DNA of 19,030 nucleotides from an uncultured Collinsella sp. (GTDB taxonomy: Bacteria; Actinomycetota; Coriobacteriia; Coriobacteriales; Coriobacteriaceae), in assembly GCA_905211615.1 (NCBI GenBank), contig CAJMBB010000023.1:1-19030 (forward strand), given 5' to 3'. Under the pieces are notes generated by a model. The model saw only the letters and a program-made list of their open reading frames with translations, had not been told where the DNA came from and did not search any database. Below, piece by piece: positions 5,938 through 12,920 of the stretch; the stretch's first letter is position 1; every line of letters begins with the position of its first letter. A program made the position numbers and the translations under genes.

Positions 5938-7104
5938 ATGTTCGAGAAGAGTGTCGAGGAGCTCACCGAGCTCGGCGCCCAGATCACCACGGCCGAGATT
6001 GCTCAGCAGCCCGAGCTTTGGCGTGATACGCTCAACATCTATCGCGAGAACAAGGAGGCCATCGAGGCCTTCCTGGCCGAGGCTCGCGCTATGGGCGAGG
6101 GCCGTCTGTCCGTTGTCTTCACCGGTGCCGGTACGTCCGACTACGTTGGCGATACCTGTGCCCCGTACCTGCGTCACGCTGGCAACACTGATCTCTACGA
6201 CTTTAAGCCCATCGCCACGACCGACATCGTGAGCGCCCCGCGTGACTTCCTGCGCGCCGAGGATCCCACGCTCGTGGTTTCCTTTGCCCGCTCTGGCAAC
6301 AGCCCCGAGAGCCTTGCTGCCGTTGCCGTTGCCAAGGAGCTCGTCCACAACGTCAAGTTCCTCAACATCACCTGCGCTCCCGAGGGCAAGCTCGCCGTCG
6401 AGTCCGCCGATGATCCCAATGCGCTGACGCTGCTCATTCCGCGCGCCAACGACAAGGGCTTCGCCATGACCGGTTCTTATTCCTGCATGACCCTGCTCTC
6501 CACCCTTATTTTCGACACTGCCTCTGACGAGCAGAAGGCCGAGTGGGTCGAGACCATCGCCAAGATGGGCGAGGAGGTCATCTCCCGTGAGCCCGAGATC
6601 GCCGATTACCTGGCTGGCGACTTCAACCGCGTGACCTACTTGGGTTCTGGCTCCTTCGGTGGCCTTGCCCAGGAGAGCCAGCTCAAGATCCTCGAGCTCG
6701 CTCACGGTCTGGTCGCTACTTCCTACGACACCTCCATGGGCTATCGTCACGGACCTAAGTCCTTCGTCGACGATAAGACGCTCGTCTTCGTGTTCGTCAA
6801 CAACGACGCCTACACCCGTCAGTACGACATCGACATCCTCAACGAGATCGGTGGCGACGAGATCGCTCAGCACACCATCGCCGTTCAGCAGGAAGGTGCC
6901 ACCGTCTATGAGGGTGAGTCCTTCACCTTTAAGGGTTACGAGGCACTTCCCGAGGGCTACCTTGCTCTGCCGTTCGTGATGTTTGCCCAGGCTATCAGCC
7001 TGCTCAACTCCGTGCGCGTGGGCAACACGCCCGATACGCCGAGCCCCACCGGCACGGTCAACCGCGTGGTTAAGGGCGTGACGATTCACCCCTTCACCGC
7101 TTAA
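5938..7104 (+). CDS. agaS: AgaS, galactosamine-6-phosphate deaminase/isomerase (SIS domains)
   Basis: The 388-residue cytoplasmic enzyme has two SIS sugar-phosphate domains. In E. coli, AgaS converts galactosamine-6-P to tagatose-6-P and ammonia. The first SIS domain shows GAGTSDYVGD (from Gly63) and SFARSGNSPES (from Ser115), the phosphate-binding Ser/Thr loops. The second shows YLGSGSFGGLAQES near residue 230 and YRHGPKSF (His271). Length matches AgaS of other bacteria. A GAGAGG ribosome site precedes the ATG. It has its own promoter and operator, and a strong terminator at 7123-7159. The substrate assignment is well supported by the PTS, nagA and kinase genes nearby; glucosamine-type SIS enzymes (GlmS, NagB-II) differ in the HGPKS context. 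Confidence 0.93.
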   Translation: MFEKSVEELTELGAQITTAEIAQQPELWRDTLNIYRENKEAIEAFLAEARAMGEGRLSVVFTGAGTSDYVGDTCAPYLRHAGNTDLYDFKPIATTDIVSAPRDFLRAEDPTLVVSFARSGNSPESLAAVAVAKELVHNVKFLNITCAPEGKLAVESADDPNALTLLIPRANDKGFAMTGSYSCMTLLSTLIFDTASDEQKAEWVETIAKMGEEVISREPEIADYLAGDFNRVTYLGSGSFGGLAQESQLKILELAHGLVATSYDTSMGYRHGPKSFVDDKTLVFVFVNNDAYTRQYDIDILNEIGGDEIAQHTIAVQQEGATVYEGESFTFKGYEALPEGYLALPFVMFAQAISLLNSVRVGNTPDTPSPTGTVNRVVKGVTIHPFTA

Positions 7105-7122
7105 TCGCGTCCCCCTGTAAGG

Positions 7123-7164
7123 GCGCCCGTCCGCTCATAACGGCGGGCGGGCGCTTTTTGTTTT
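7123..7164 (+). terminator. Rho-independent terminator after agaS
   Basis: A GC-rich 12-bp stem (7123-7134 with 7143-7154, one mismatch) is followed by TTTTTGTTTT. It lies 19 bases past the agaS stop, so nagA downstream needs read-through or its own promoter. Confidence 0.88.
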
Positions 7165-7221
7165 ACGTGAGCTGGGTATAAGCATCACCACAGTCAACTG
7201 CTTTGGAAGCAAGGAGTGCAT

Positions 7222-8391
7222 ATGAGCACATACGCAATTAAGGCTGACAAGTTCTTCTTGCCGGCAGGCCCGCAACTGGGCGGCTATCTTATGGTCGAGG
7301 ACGGCGTCTTTGGCGCCTGGCAGGCCGACGAGCCCTCTTGCGAGATTAAGGACTACACGGGATCGTGGATCGCACCGGGTATGGTCGATACTCACATCCA
7401 TGGCTTCTACAACCACTCAACTACCGATAACGATCCCGAGGGCATCGATATCAGCTCAACCGAGCTCGCCCGTCGCGGTACCACCAGCTGGCTGCCCACG
7501 ACGTTCACCGATGGCGTCGAGCAGATCAAGGACGCCTGCGCCGCTATCGCCAAGGCGGACGAGGGCCGCGGCCCCGACTTCTGCGGTGCTCGCATTCAGG
7601 GCATCTACCTGGAGGGCCCCTTCTTTACCATGAAGCATGTGGGCGCACAGAACCCCGCTTATCTTATCGACCCCTCCGAGGAGGTCTTCGATCAGTGGCA
7701 GGAGGCTGCGGGTGGTCGCATCGTTAAGAGCGCCATGGCGGCCGAGCGCGACGGTGCCGCTGCTTATGCGGCTGCTCTGAACGCCAAGGGTGTGGTGACC
7801 AGCATCGGTCACTCCGACGCCACCTACGATGAGTGCATCGCCGCCATCAACGCCGGTGCCAGCTGCTTTACGCATACCTATAACGGTCAGCGCGGCCTGC
7901 ATCACCGTGAGCCCGGTGTCGTGGGCGCTGCCATGTCCACGCCCGAGACCTACGCCGAGATCATCTGTGACGGCAAGCACGTAAACCCTGCCGCCATCAA
8001 GGCGCTGCTGCAGGCAAAGGGCTGGCAACACACGGTGCTCATCACCGACTGCCTGGGTTGCGGCGGCATGCCCGAGGGCAGCTACACCAGTGGTGGCATG
8101 GACGTCATCATGAAAGACAACCTGTGCTGGCTCGCTGACGGCAAGAGCATTGCCGGCTCGGTGCTCACGCTTGCCCAGGGCGTCAAGAACATCGTCGACT
8201 GGGGCATCGCCAGCGCCGATATCGCCATTCGCATGGCAACCGAGGTGCCGGCACGCTCCGCGCACATCGAGGATAAGTGCGGCAGCATCATGCCGGGTCG
8301 CGACGCCGACTTTGTCGTGTTCGACCATGAGCTTACCCTCGTCGAGACGTATGTTGGCGGCCAGAGCGTCGGCAACGCCTTTACCGAGTAA
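7222..8391 (+). CDS. nagA: N-acetylgalactosamine/glucosamine-6-phosphate deacetylase
   Basis: This 389-residue amidohydrolase removes the acetyl group from GalNAc-6-P or GlcNAc-6-P. The TIM-barrel metal and catalytic residues are visible: His58 and His60 in GMVDTHIHGF, Glu131 in YLEGPFF, His197 in SIGHSDATYDE, His218 in HTYNG and the catalytic Asp276 in ITDCLGCGG. The C-terminal motif CGSIMPGRDADFVVFD rebuilds the small beta domain. The ATG at 7222 has AAGGAG five bases before it; a GTG at 7216 overlaps that site. Context favours the GalNAc role (AgaA), but a single enzyme may serve both sugars. A fragment of a second copy of its C-terminus lies at 11122-11256. Confidence 0.92.
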   Translation: MSTYAIKADKFFLPAGPQLGGYLMVEDGVFGAWQADEPSCEIKDYTGSWIAPGMVDTHIHGFYNHSTTDNDPEGIDISSTELARRGTTSWLPTTFTDGVEQIKDACAAIAKADEGRGPDFCGARIQGIYLEGPFFTMKHVGAQNPAYLIDPSEEVFDQWQEAAGGRIVKSAMAAERDGAAAYAAALNAKGVVTSIGHSDATYDECIAAINAGASCFTHTYNGQRGLHHREPGVVGAAMSTPETYAEIICDGKHVNPAAIKALLQAKGWQHTVLITDCLGCGGMPEGSYTSGGMDVIMKDNLCWLADGKSIAGSVLTLAQGVKNIVDWGIASADIAIRMATEVPARSAHIEDKCGSIMPGRDADFVVFDHELTLVETYVGGQSVGNAFTE

Positions 8392-8395
8392 CGAT

Positions 8396-8435
8396 AGAAA
8401 AAGACGGCGGGCCCGAATCTGCTCGGACCCGCCGT
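8396..8435 (-). terminator. Terminator between nagA and the flavodoxin gene
   Basis: A 13-bp stem with one mismatch (8404-8416 with 8423-8435) lies between the convergent nagA and flavodoxin genes. On the minus strand the stem is followed by a TCTTTTTCT run, so it mainly serves the flavodoxin gene, though it may also end nagA transcripts. Confidence 0.75.
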
Positions 8436-8466
8436 ATGGGTTAAACGCTCAAAAGCACCTTCACAG

Positions 8467-9051
8467 TTACAGCTTGTTAGCGATCTTCTTTGCCGTGCGC
8501 TTGACGCCGGCCACCAGGCCTCCTGCAGGATGCTCCTTCTCGTATGCTAGACGCTTCTCGCGCTTGGCGTACTCTTCGACGATGATGTCGCCATACTCGT
8601 CTTCGATCTTGTCGAAGAAGTCGACGGCGCCCTTAATTTCCTCAGCGGTTGGGTGTCCCTTTTGGACACCGCCGGCGAGTTTGAACGGCCCCCACGTATC
8701 AAAGCCGGGGCAGCCGTAGACACCCATAAAGATGGCCTGCCTCATGCGGCAGATGCCATCGATATCCTTGCCGTACCACTTGTTTTTGCCACCGTAGGTC
8801 ATAAGGCCAAACACCTTGTCCTGCGGCTGCAGCACGTTCGTGAGCACGCGTGCCATGTCCTTGTCGATCTCGGAGTAATAGATGCCCGTGGCGACACCGA
8901 TCAGATGATATTCGTGCAGGTTGGGATACTCGTTTTTACCGAGCGCCTTGACGTCGAGGGTATCGATCTCGGGGTGTGCCTCGACGATGGCGTCCACGAG
9001 CTTTTTCGTATTGCCGTGATGGCGCGAGGCGTAGAGGATGATGGTTCGCAT
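8467..9051 (-). CDS. Flavodoxin-family protein
   Basis: The 194-residue protein has a flavodoxin fold. RTIILYASRHHGNTKKLVDAI at the N-terminus is the FMN-phosphate loop after strand 1, and LIGVATGIYYSEID and VFGLMTYGGKN match the two further flavin-contacting segments. The C-terminal 40 residues are lysine-rich and ordinary flavodoxins lack them. The ATG at 9051 is chosen for an AAAGG site 8 bases upstream; the frame is open ten more codons. It stands alone on the minus strand between nagA and the epimerase gene, with its own terminator. A redox or stress role is likely; no link to GalNAc catabolism is evident. Confidence 0.82.
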   Translation of the reverse strand: MRTIILYASRHHGNTKKLVDAIVEAHPEIDTLDVKALGKNEYPNLHEYHLIGVATGIYYSEIDKDMARVLTNVLQPQDKVFGLMTYGGKNKWYGKDIDGICRMRQAIFMGVYGCPGFDTWGPFKLAGGVQKGHPTAEEIKGAVDFFDKIEDEYGDIIVEEYAKREKRLAYEKEHPAGGLVAGVKRTAKKIANKL

Positions 9052-9207
9052 AAGAAGGCCTTTCAGCTGTAATTGCATCAATGTCTGTATGGTACCCCGT
9101 TACATGGCTGGGATACCGGACGCATCGATGAACGTGCGGGTTTGTCCTTTGGTTAGGGCCGAGACGGGTACTTGCGAGCAAAAAGCAGTTGTTCGAAAGG
9201 ATGGGCA

Positions 9208-10089
9208 ATGGAATACGCTCTCTCCAACGATTCGATTTCTATTAAGGTGTCCACGGCTGGTGGTTCGTTTACCTCGATCGAGGCCGGAGGTCGCGAGTAT
9301 CTGTGGCAGGGCGATCCCGCCGTGTGGTCCGGCCAGGCACCGATTTGCTTCCCGATTTGCGGAGGCTTGCGCGATAACAACGCCATGACGTTTGCCGGGC
9401 ATCATGTAAAGCTCGCTCGCCATGGGTTTGCGCGCAAACAGGAGTGGAAGCTGCTGAGCCAGAGCGAGAACGAGCTGGCGATGTGCCTGGCTTCGGAGGA
9501 TAACGCCGCGCTGCTGAGCGATTATCCGTATCCGTTTAAGCTTGTCGCCCGCTATACGCTCGAGGACGCTGCCGTGCGCGTTTCCTACGAGGTCACCAAC
9601 GAGGGAACCGAGGACATGCCGTTCTTTATTGGCGGTCATCCCGGCTTTAGGTGTCCGCTCGATGAGGGCGAGGCCTATACGGACTACGAGTTGTGCTTTG
9701 AGAAAGACGAGGCTGCGGAGCTCTGCACCGCCGTTCCCTCGACTGGATTGATTGACGTGGCAAACCGCTCCAAGAACCCCATGGTGGGAAAGACGCTGCC
9801 CCTGTCGCACGAGCTCTTCGATTTTGCGGAGACCATCTTTGACGTGCTCGAGAGCCGCCAGGTCACGCTTTCTAAGAAGGGGGAGGACAAGGGCGTCCGC
9901 CTGAGCTTTGAGGGCTTCCCGTATCTCATTGTGTGGAGTAAGCCCGAGGGCGATTTTGTGGCAGTTGAACCCTGGGGCGGCCTCTCGACCTGCTCCGATG
10001 AGGACGACGTACTTGAGCATAAGCGCGGCTGCCTTGTCGCCAAGCCCAAGGAGACCGTCGTTCGCTCGTTCACGATTGAGATTCTGTAA
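9208..10089 (+). CDS. lacX: LacX-like aldose 1-epimerase family protein
   Basis: The 293-residue protein belongs to the aldose 1-epimerase superfamily, closest in appearance to LacX, the protein linked to tagatose-6-P pathway operons in lactic acid bacteria. Typical elements are SISIKVSTAGGSFTSIEAGGREYLWQGD at the N-terminus, RHGFARKQEW near residue 72 and FFIGGHPGFRCPL near residue 140, which holds the conserved His. The C-terminal YLIVWSKPEGDFVAVEPW is also family-like. A GAAAGG site precedes the ATG at 9208. It is followed after 59 bases by the LacC-type kinase. It probably interconverts anomers of a hexose or hexose phosphate; the exact sugar is unknown. It is clearly different from the GalM encoded at 12921-13973. 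Confidence 0.85.
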   Translation: MEYALSNDSISIKVSTAGGSFTSIEAGGREYLWQGDPAVWSGQAPICFPICGGLRDNNAMTFAGHHVKLARHGFARKQEWKLLSQSENELAMCLASEDNAALLSDYPYPFKLVARYTLEDAAVRVSYEVTNEGTEDMPFFIGGHPGFRCPLDEGEAYTDYELCFEKDEAAELCTAVPSTGLIDVANRSKNPMVGKTLPLSHELFDFAETIFDVLESRQVTLSKKGEDKGVRLSFEGFPYLIVWSKPEGDFVAVEPWGGLSTCSDEDDVLEHKRGCLVAKPKETVVRSFTIEIL

Positions 10090-10148
10090 TTCCGTTTTGT
10101 CGACTCGTATCGCGAGGCATAAGGAGCCTGCGAGATAAGGAGCTAAAA

Positions 10149-11084
10149 ATGATCCTCACCGTTACGATGAACCCGTCTGTCGATACGCGCTATCAGCTCG
10201 ATGAGCTCATTATCGACGACGTCAACCGTGTGACGCCCGAAAAGACCGCCGGCGGCAAGGGCCTTAACGTGGCCCGAGTGCTGGGTCAGCTGGGCGACGA
10301 CGTTGTGGCAACCGGTCTGCTCGGCGGCCACATGGGCGCCTACATGGCTGAGCTCATGGACGCCAACGGTATTAACAACGACTTTGTGCCCATCAAGGGC
10401 GAGACTCGCATTTGCCTTAACATCCTCCACGCCGGCAATCAGACCGAGCTGCTCGAGAGCGGCCCGACAATTGCCCCCGAGGAGCTCGATGCCTTTACCG
10501 CCAAGTTTACTGAGCTTGCGGGCAAGGCCGATGTCGTCACCATTTCGGGTTCGCTGCCCCGCGGTGTCGAGGCAGACTACTATGCCAAGATCACGGGCAT
10601 TGCCGAGAACGCCGGCGCCAAGGTGCTGCTCGATACCTCGGGCGCTTCGCTCGAGGCCGCACTTAAGTCCGAAATTAAACCCGAGCTGGTCAAGCCTAAC
10701 CTGACCGAGATTAACGGCCTTCTGGGCACGAGCTTTACCACCGACGATGTGGACGAGCTCCGCGCCGCGCTTGCTTCTGATGCCCGCTTCTCCGATATCC
10801 CCTGGGTCGTCGTATCCATGGGCGCTGCCGGCTCCGTTGGCTTCCACAATGGCCGTGCGTTCCGCGCCAAGACTCCCGATATCCCCGCCGTTAACGCTAC
10901 GGGCTCTGGCGACTCGACCATTGCCGGCTTCGCACATGCGATAGCTGCTGGCGCGGATGATGAGACGGTACTGCGTACCGCCAACACCTGCGGCAAGCTC
11001 AATGCCATGGATCCCATGACCGGCCATCTGGTCATGGACCGTTGGGACGAGGTCTACAACGGCGTTGTCGTGACCGAGCTGTAA
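10149..11084 (+). CDS. lacC: Tagatose-6-phosphate kinase / 1-phosphofructokinase (PfkB family)
   Basis: The 311-residue PfkB-family kinase phosphorylates C1 of a ketohexose phosphate. MILTVTMNPSVDTRY is the classic start of LacC and FruK. The sugar-binding motif GGKGLNVARVLGQLG begins at Gly35, and the catalytic base is Asp255 in NATGSGDSTIAGF, the PfkB signature 2 with its anion hole. Tagatose-6-P kinase and fructose-1-P kinase cannot be told apart by sequence alone. The neighbouring LacX-like gene, AgaS and the lack of any fructose PTS favour tagatose-6-P, giving tagatose-1,6-bisphosphate. The ribosome site AAGGAG lies about 8 bases upstream. It is in the same operon as the epimerase gene. 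Confidence 0.88.
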   Translation: MILTVTMNPSVDTRYQLDELIIDDVNRVTPEKTAGGKGLNVARVLGQLGDDVVATGLLGGHMGAYMAELMDANGINNDFVPIKGETRICLNILHAGNQTELLESGPTIAPEELDAFTAKFTELAGKADVVTISGSLPRGVEADYYAKITGIAENAGAKVLLDTSGASLEAALKSEIKPELVKPNLTEINGLLGTSFTTDDVDELRAALASDARFSDIPWVVVSMGAAGSVGFHNGRAFRAKTPDIPAVNATGSGDSTIAGFAHAIAAGADDETVLRTANTCGKLNAMDPMTGHLVMDRWDEVYNGVVVTEL

Positions 11085-11121
11085 GAGCTTGGGCGTCGCC
11101 CCTGGCATCGGATGTTTGCTT

Positions 11122-11256
11122 ATGGTTAGAGCCGACGACAAGTGCGGTAGCATTATGCCGGGGCGCGACGCCGACGCTGTCGTGTTCAATCCCGACCTTA
11201 CCCTGGTCGAGACGTATGTGGGTGGCAACAGCATCGGTAACGCGTTTACCGAGTAG
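11122..11256 (+). pseudogene. Fragment of a second nagA (C-terminal 40 residues only)
   Basis: Forty-four codons, from an ATG to a TAG, encode the C-terminus of a NagA-type deacetylase. From residue 6 it aligns without gaps to the last 40 residues of the intact enzyme at 7222-8391, sharing DKCGSIMPGRDAD and LTLVETYVGG. About four fifths of the bases match, with many differences at third positions, so it is an old paralogue rather than a recent duplication. The rest of the gene is missing: the upstream bases run straight into the LacC-type gene at 11084. It lacks the whole catalytic barrel and cannot be a deacetylase. No ribosome site is obvious. It is most likely a deletion remnant. Confidence 0.85.
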
Positions 11257-11288
11257 CCGCCAAAGAAACGATCCGAGAGGGGATTTAG

Positions 11289-11762
11289 ATGATTTACGGT
11301 GCATTGGGCGATATCGAGGAGTACCGCGGAATGCTCAAGGGCCTCGACGTGCTGATCGACTGGCTCGAGGAGAACGACCCGGCGGAGCTCGAGGTCGGCA
11401 GCCATCCGATCCTGGGCGACAAGGTCTTTGCGAACGTCATGGCTCCCACGACGCGTCCCGAGGCCGAGGCTCACTACGAGACGCATCAGCGCTATCATGA
11501 CCTGCAGATCGACGTCGAGGGTCGCGAGGCCTTTAAGGTTGCCACGGGCAGCCTGACGCTGGTTCAGGAGTTTGACGAGAAGGACGACTACGATCTGGTC
11601 GATTCCGACGCTTCGATTGCCGGCGATCTTGCTGACGACAAGTTTGCGCTGTTCGTTGCCGGCGAACCTCACATGCCCACGCTCGAGTTCCCGGGCGATG
11701 GCGCACAGCCGGTCAAGAAGATCTGCTTTAAGCTGCTTGCAGATGCTTACTGGGAGGAGTAG
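11289..11762 (+). CDS. YhcH/YjgK/YiaL-family sugar anomerase-like protein
   Basis: The 157-residue protein belongs to the YhcH/YjgK/YiaL (DUF386, cupin-like) family. Its E. coli member NanQ speeds up anomer exchange of sialic acid. Family motifs are visible: MIYGALGDIEEY at the start, HYETHQRYHDLQIDVEGRE near residues 60-78, ALFVAGEPHMPTL near 120-132 and KKICFKL near the end; the histidines would bind a metal. GAGAGGGG lies 8 bases before the ATG. It is the last gene of the epimerase-kinase operon, followed by the terminator at 11821-11870. In this setting it may act on an amino sugar or its phosphate, but the substrate is unknown. Confidence 0.88.
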   Translation: MIYGALGDIEEYRGMLKGLDVLIDWLEENDPAELEVGSHPILGDKVFANVMAPTTRPEAEAHYETHQRYHDLQIDVEGREAFKVATGSLTLVQEFDEKDDYDLVDSDASIAGDLADDKFALFVAGEPHMPTLEFPGDGAQPVKKICFKLLADAYWEE

Positions 11763-11820
11763 CGCGCTGCTCGGCTGAGTTGTTCGCATGCTGGCGTGAT
11801 CCCATTGAGGGGCGCGCTTG

Positions 11821-11870
11821 AGCCCCGTTAACCGCGGTTCCTTTGGGGATTGCGGTTGGCGGGGCTTTTT
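11821..11870 (+). terminator. Rho-independent terminator after the YhcH-type gene
   Basis: A 15-bp stem (11821-11835 with 11852-11866, including two G-T pairs) is followed by TTTTTGTTG. It closes the operon running from the LacX-like gene. Confidence 0.85.
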
Positions 11871-11931
11871 GTTGCGTAGGGGAGTTGCCGGCGGCGTTGT
11901 GCTTGGATTGGCGGATATGCGCTCGAAATCG

Positions 11932-11959
11932 GCAACAAAAAAGCCGCCCAAAGGCGGCT
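11932..11959 (-). terminator. Terminator of tRNA-Thr
   Basis: AGCCGCC and GGCGGCT (11942-11948 with 11953-11959) form a 7-bp stem with a 4-base loop. On the minus strand TTTTTTGTTG follows. It lies 12 bases beyond the encoded CCA end of the tRNA. Confidence 0.88.
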
Positions 11960-11970
11960 ATCTTGTGCAA

Positions 11971-12046
11971 TGGAGCCAGCGACCGGGCTCGAACCGGTGA
12001 CCCCCGCTTTACGAGAGCGGTGCTCTACCAACTGAGCTACGCTGGC
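11971..12046 (-). tRNA. tRNA-Thr (anticodon CGU)
   Basis: Read on the minus strand, the 76 bases fold as a full tRNA with an encoded CCA. The acceptor arm is GCCAGCG paired with CGCTGGC, the D-arm has AGCTCAGTTGGTAGAGC, and the T-arm has GGTTCGAGCC. The anticodon stem CCGCT/AGCGG carries the loop CTCGTAA, giving anticodon CGT (12013-12011), which reads the threonine codon ACG. The discriminator base is T. Confidence 0.96.
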
Positions 12047-12085
12047 GGCCATGTGGTGACGCAACTGAGGCGTCAACGGCTGTCT

Positions 12086-12114
12086 ATGATACGGGACATC
12101 GCACATCCGCGCAA
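12086..12114 (-). promoter_or_regulatory. Promoter of tRNA-Thr
   Basis: On the minus strand TTGCGC (12114-12109) and TATCAT (12091-12086) are separated by 17 bases. The start would fall about 33 bases before the mature tRNA. Spacing is ideal and both boxes are reasonable matches. Confidence 0.5.
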
Positions 12115-12203
12115 GTGTTCTGACAGCTTTTCTCACTTTAAATGCACTAATATTGGAGACGCGATGTCTTGCTCTTACGGGTCTCAAACAGAATGGGGCA
12201 GCG

Positions 12204-12698
12204 ATGGCTCAACCCAAGATTCTTCTCACACGCATCGATGACCGGTTTATTTACGGGCAAGACGTTGAACTGTGGAACGAAGCCGTGGGTTCCAACCTTG
12301 TCCTAATCGTCAACGATGAGATCGCGGCTGATTCGCGCCAATGGGCACCCATGAGGGTGGCGGCGCCGGAAGGCGTTTGGACGCGATTTTTCTCGGTGCA
12401 AAGGACTGTCGACATCATTCATACCGCAACGCCGCGCCAAAGGATTCTCATCATGGTGGCGTCGCCCACGGATGCACTCGCGCTGGTTAAGGGTGGTGTG
12501 CCGATCACCAAGATCAGCATTGGCCATATGCAGGCGGGGGAGGGCAAGCACCCCATAACGCCCGCAGTCGCCGTAGACGATACGGACATCGCTGCCTTCA
12601 AAGAGCTACAAGAACTCGGCATAGAGCTAGAAATCCGCTATCTCCCCAGTTCCGCCCCCGACCCCATCCAACTAGTCATTGGGGACGTTCTTAAATGA
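12204..12698 (+). CDS. Orphan PTS EIIB homologue lacking the active-site histidine
   Basis: This 164-residue protein aligns gaplessly over about 150 residues with the EIIB at 2462-2944, with about half the residues identical. Shared stretches include ILLTRID, TRFFS, LVKGGVP, AAFKELQELG and ELEIR. The phospho-accepting histidine of the family signature is Tyr17 here: RIDDRFIYGQD against RIDNRLVHGQV. It therefore cannot carry phosphate in the normal way. The fold-forming core is kept and the frame is intact, which argues against a simple pseudogene. No EIIA, EIIC or EIID lies beside it. The last few codons come from the palindromic element starting at 12672. A regulatory role is possible but unproven. 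The ATG at 12204 is chosen by alignment; its ribosome site is weak. Confidence 0.82.
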   Translation: MAQPKILLTRIDDRFIYGQDVELWNEAVGSNLVLIVNDEIAADSRQWAPMRVAAPEGVWTRFFSVQRTVDIIHTATPRQRILIMVASPTDALALVKGGVPITKISIGHMQAGEGKHPITPAVAVDDTDIAAFKELQELGIELEIRYLPSSAPDPIQLVIGDVLK

Positions 12699-12855
12699 CT
12701 AGTCAAACGGGACACCCTTGGCACTTGGGGACGTTCCTTATGTGCCGGCCTTTTAGGAACGTCCCCAAGTGTCGGCAGATTGGGACAGTCCTTCACACCA
12801 AACATTAAAGACTGTCCCCAACGACTAGTCATTTAAGAACGTCCCCAATGACTAG
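12672..12855. repeat. 184-bp nested palindromic element with 33-bp perfect ends
   Basis: A perfect 33-bp inverted repeat (12672-12704 with 12823-12855) encloses two more: 17 bp perfect at 12722-12738 with 12755-12771, and 9 bp at 12782-12790 with 12810-12818. The words GGGGACGTTC and GGGACAGTC recur within the arms. There is no open frame of note. The ends begin and finish with CTAG. This looks like a REP/BIME-type or MITE-like element mobilised by a transposase encoded elsewhere, possibly of the REP-associated tyrosine type. It supplies the last codons and stop of the orphan EIIB gene. Confidence 0.8.
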
Positions 12856-12860
12856 GTAGT

Positions 12861-12892
12861 AAAACGCCCGTCGGCGGTGGTGCCGGCGGGCG
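12861..12892 (-). terminator. Terminator of galM
   Basis: CGCCCGTCGGC (12865-12875) pairs with GCCGGCGGGCG (12882-12892), with one G-T pair. On the minus strand TTTTACTA follows. It lies 28 bases past the galM stop. Confidence 0.75.
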
Positions 12893-12920
12893 CTGCTGTG
12901 CGATATATTGCGTTATGGGC

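Noticed and set aside
5932..7089. 385-codon minus frame opposite agaS
   Set aside because: The plus frame has clear SIS motifs and a promoter; the minus frame is its shadow.
10143..11951. Very long open frame (602 codons) on the minus strand
   Set aside because: It lies antisense to the LacC-type, nagA-fragment and YhcH-type genes, has low-complexity shadow composition and no family resemblance. It arises from GC-rich codon bias.
11971..12046. tRNA-Thr as an integration site of a mobile island
   Set aside because: No duplicate of the tRNA 3' end and no integrase gene is visible in the window.
12672..12855. CRISPR array
   Set aside because: Repeats are inverted rather than direct, with no regular spacers and no cas genes nearby.
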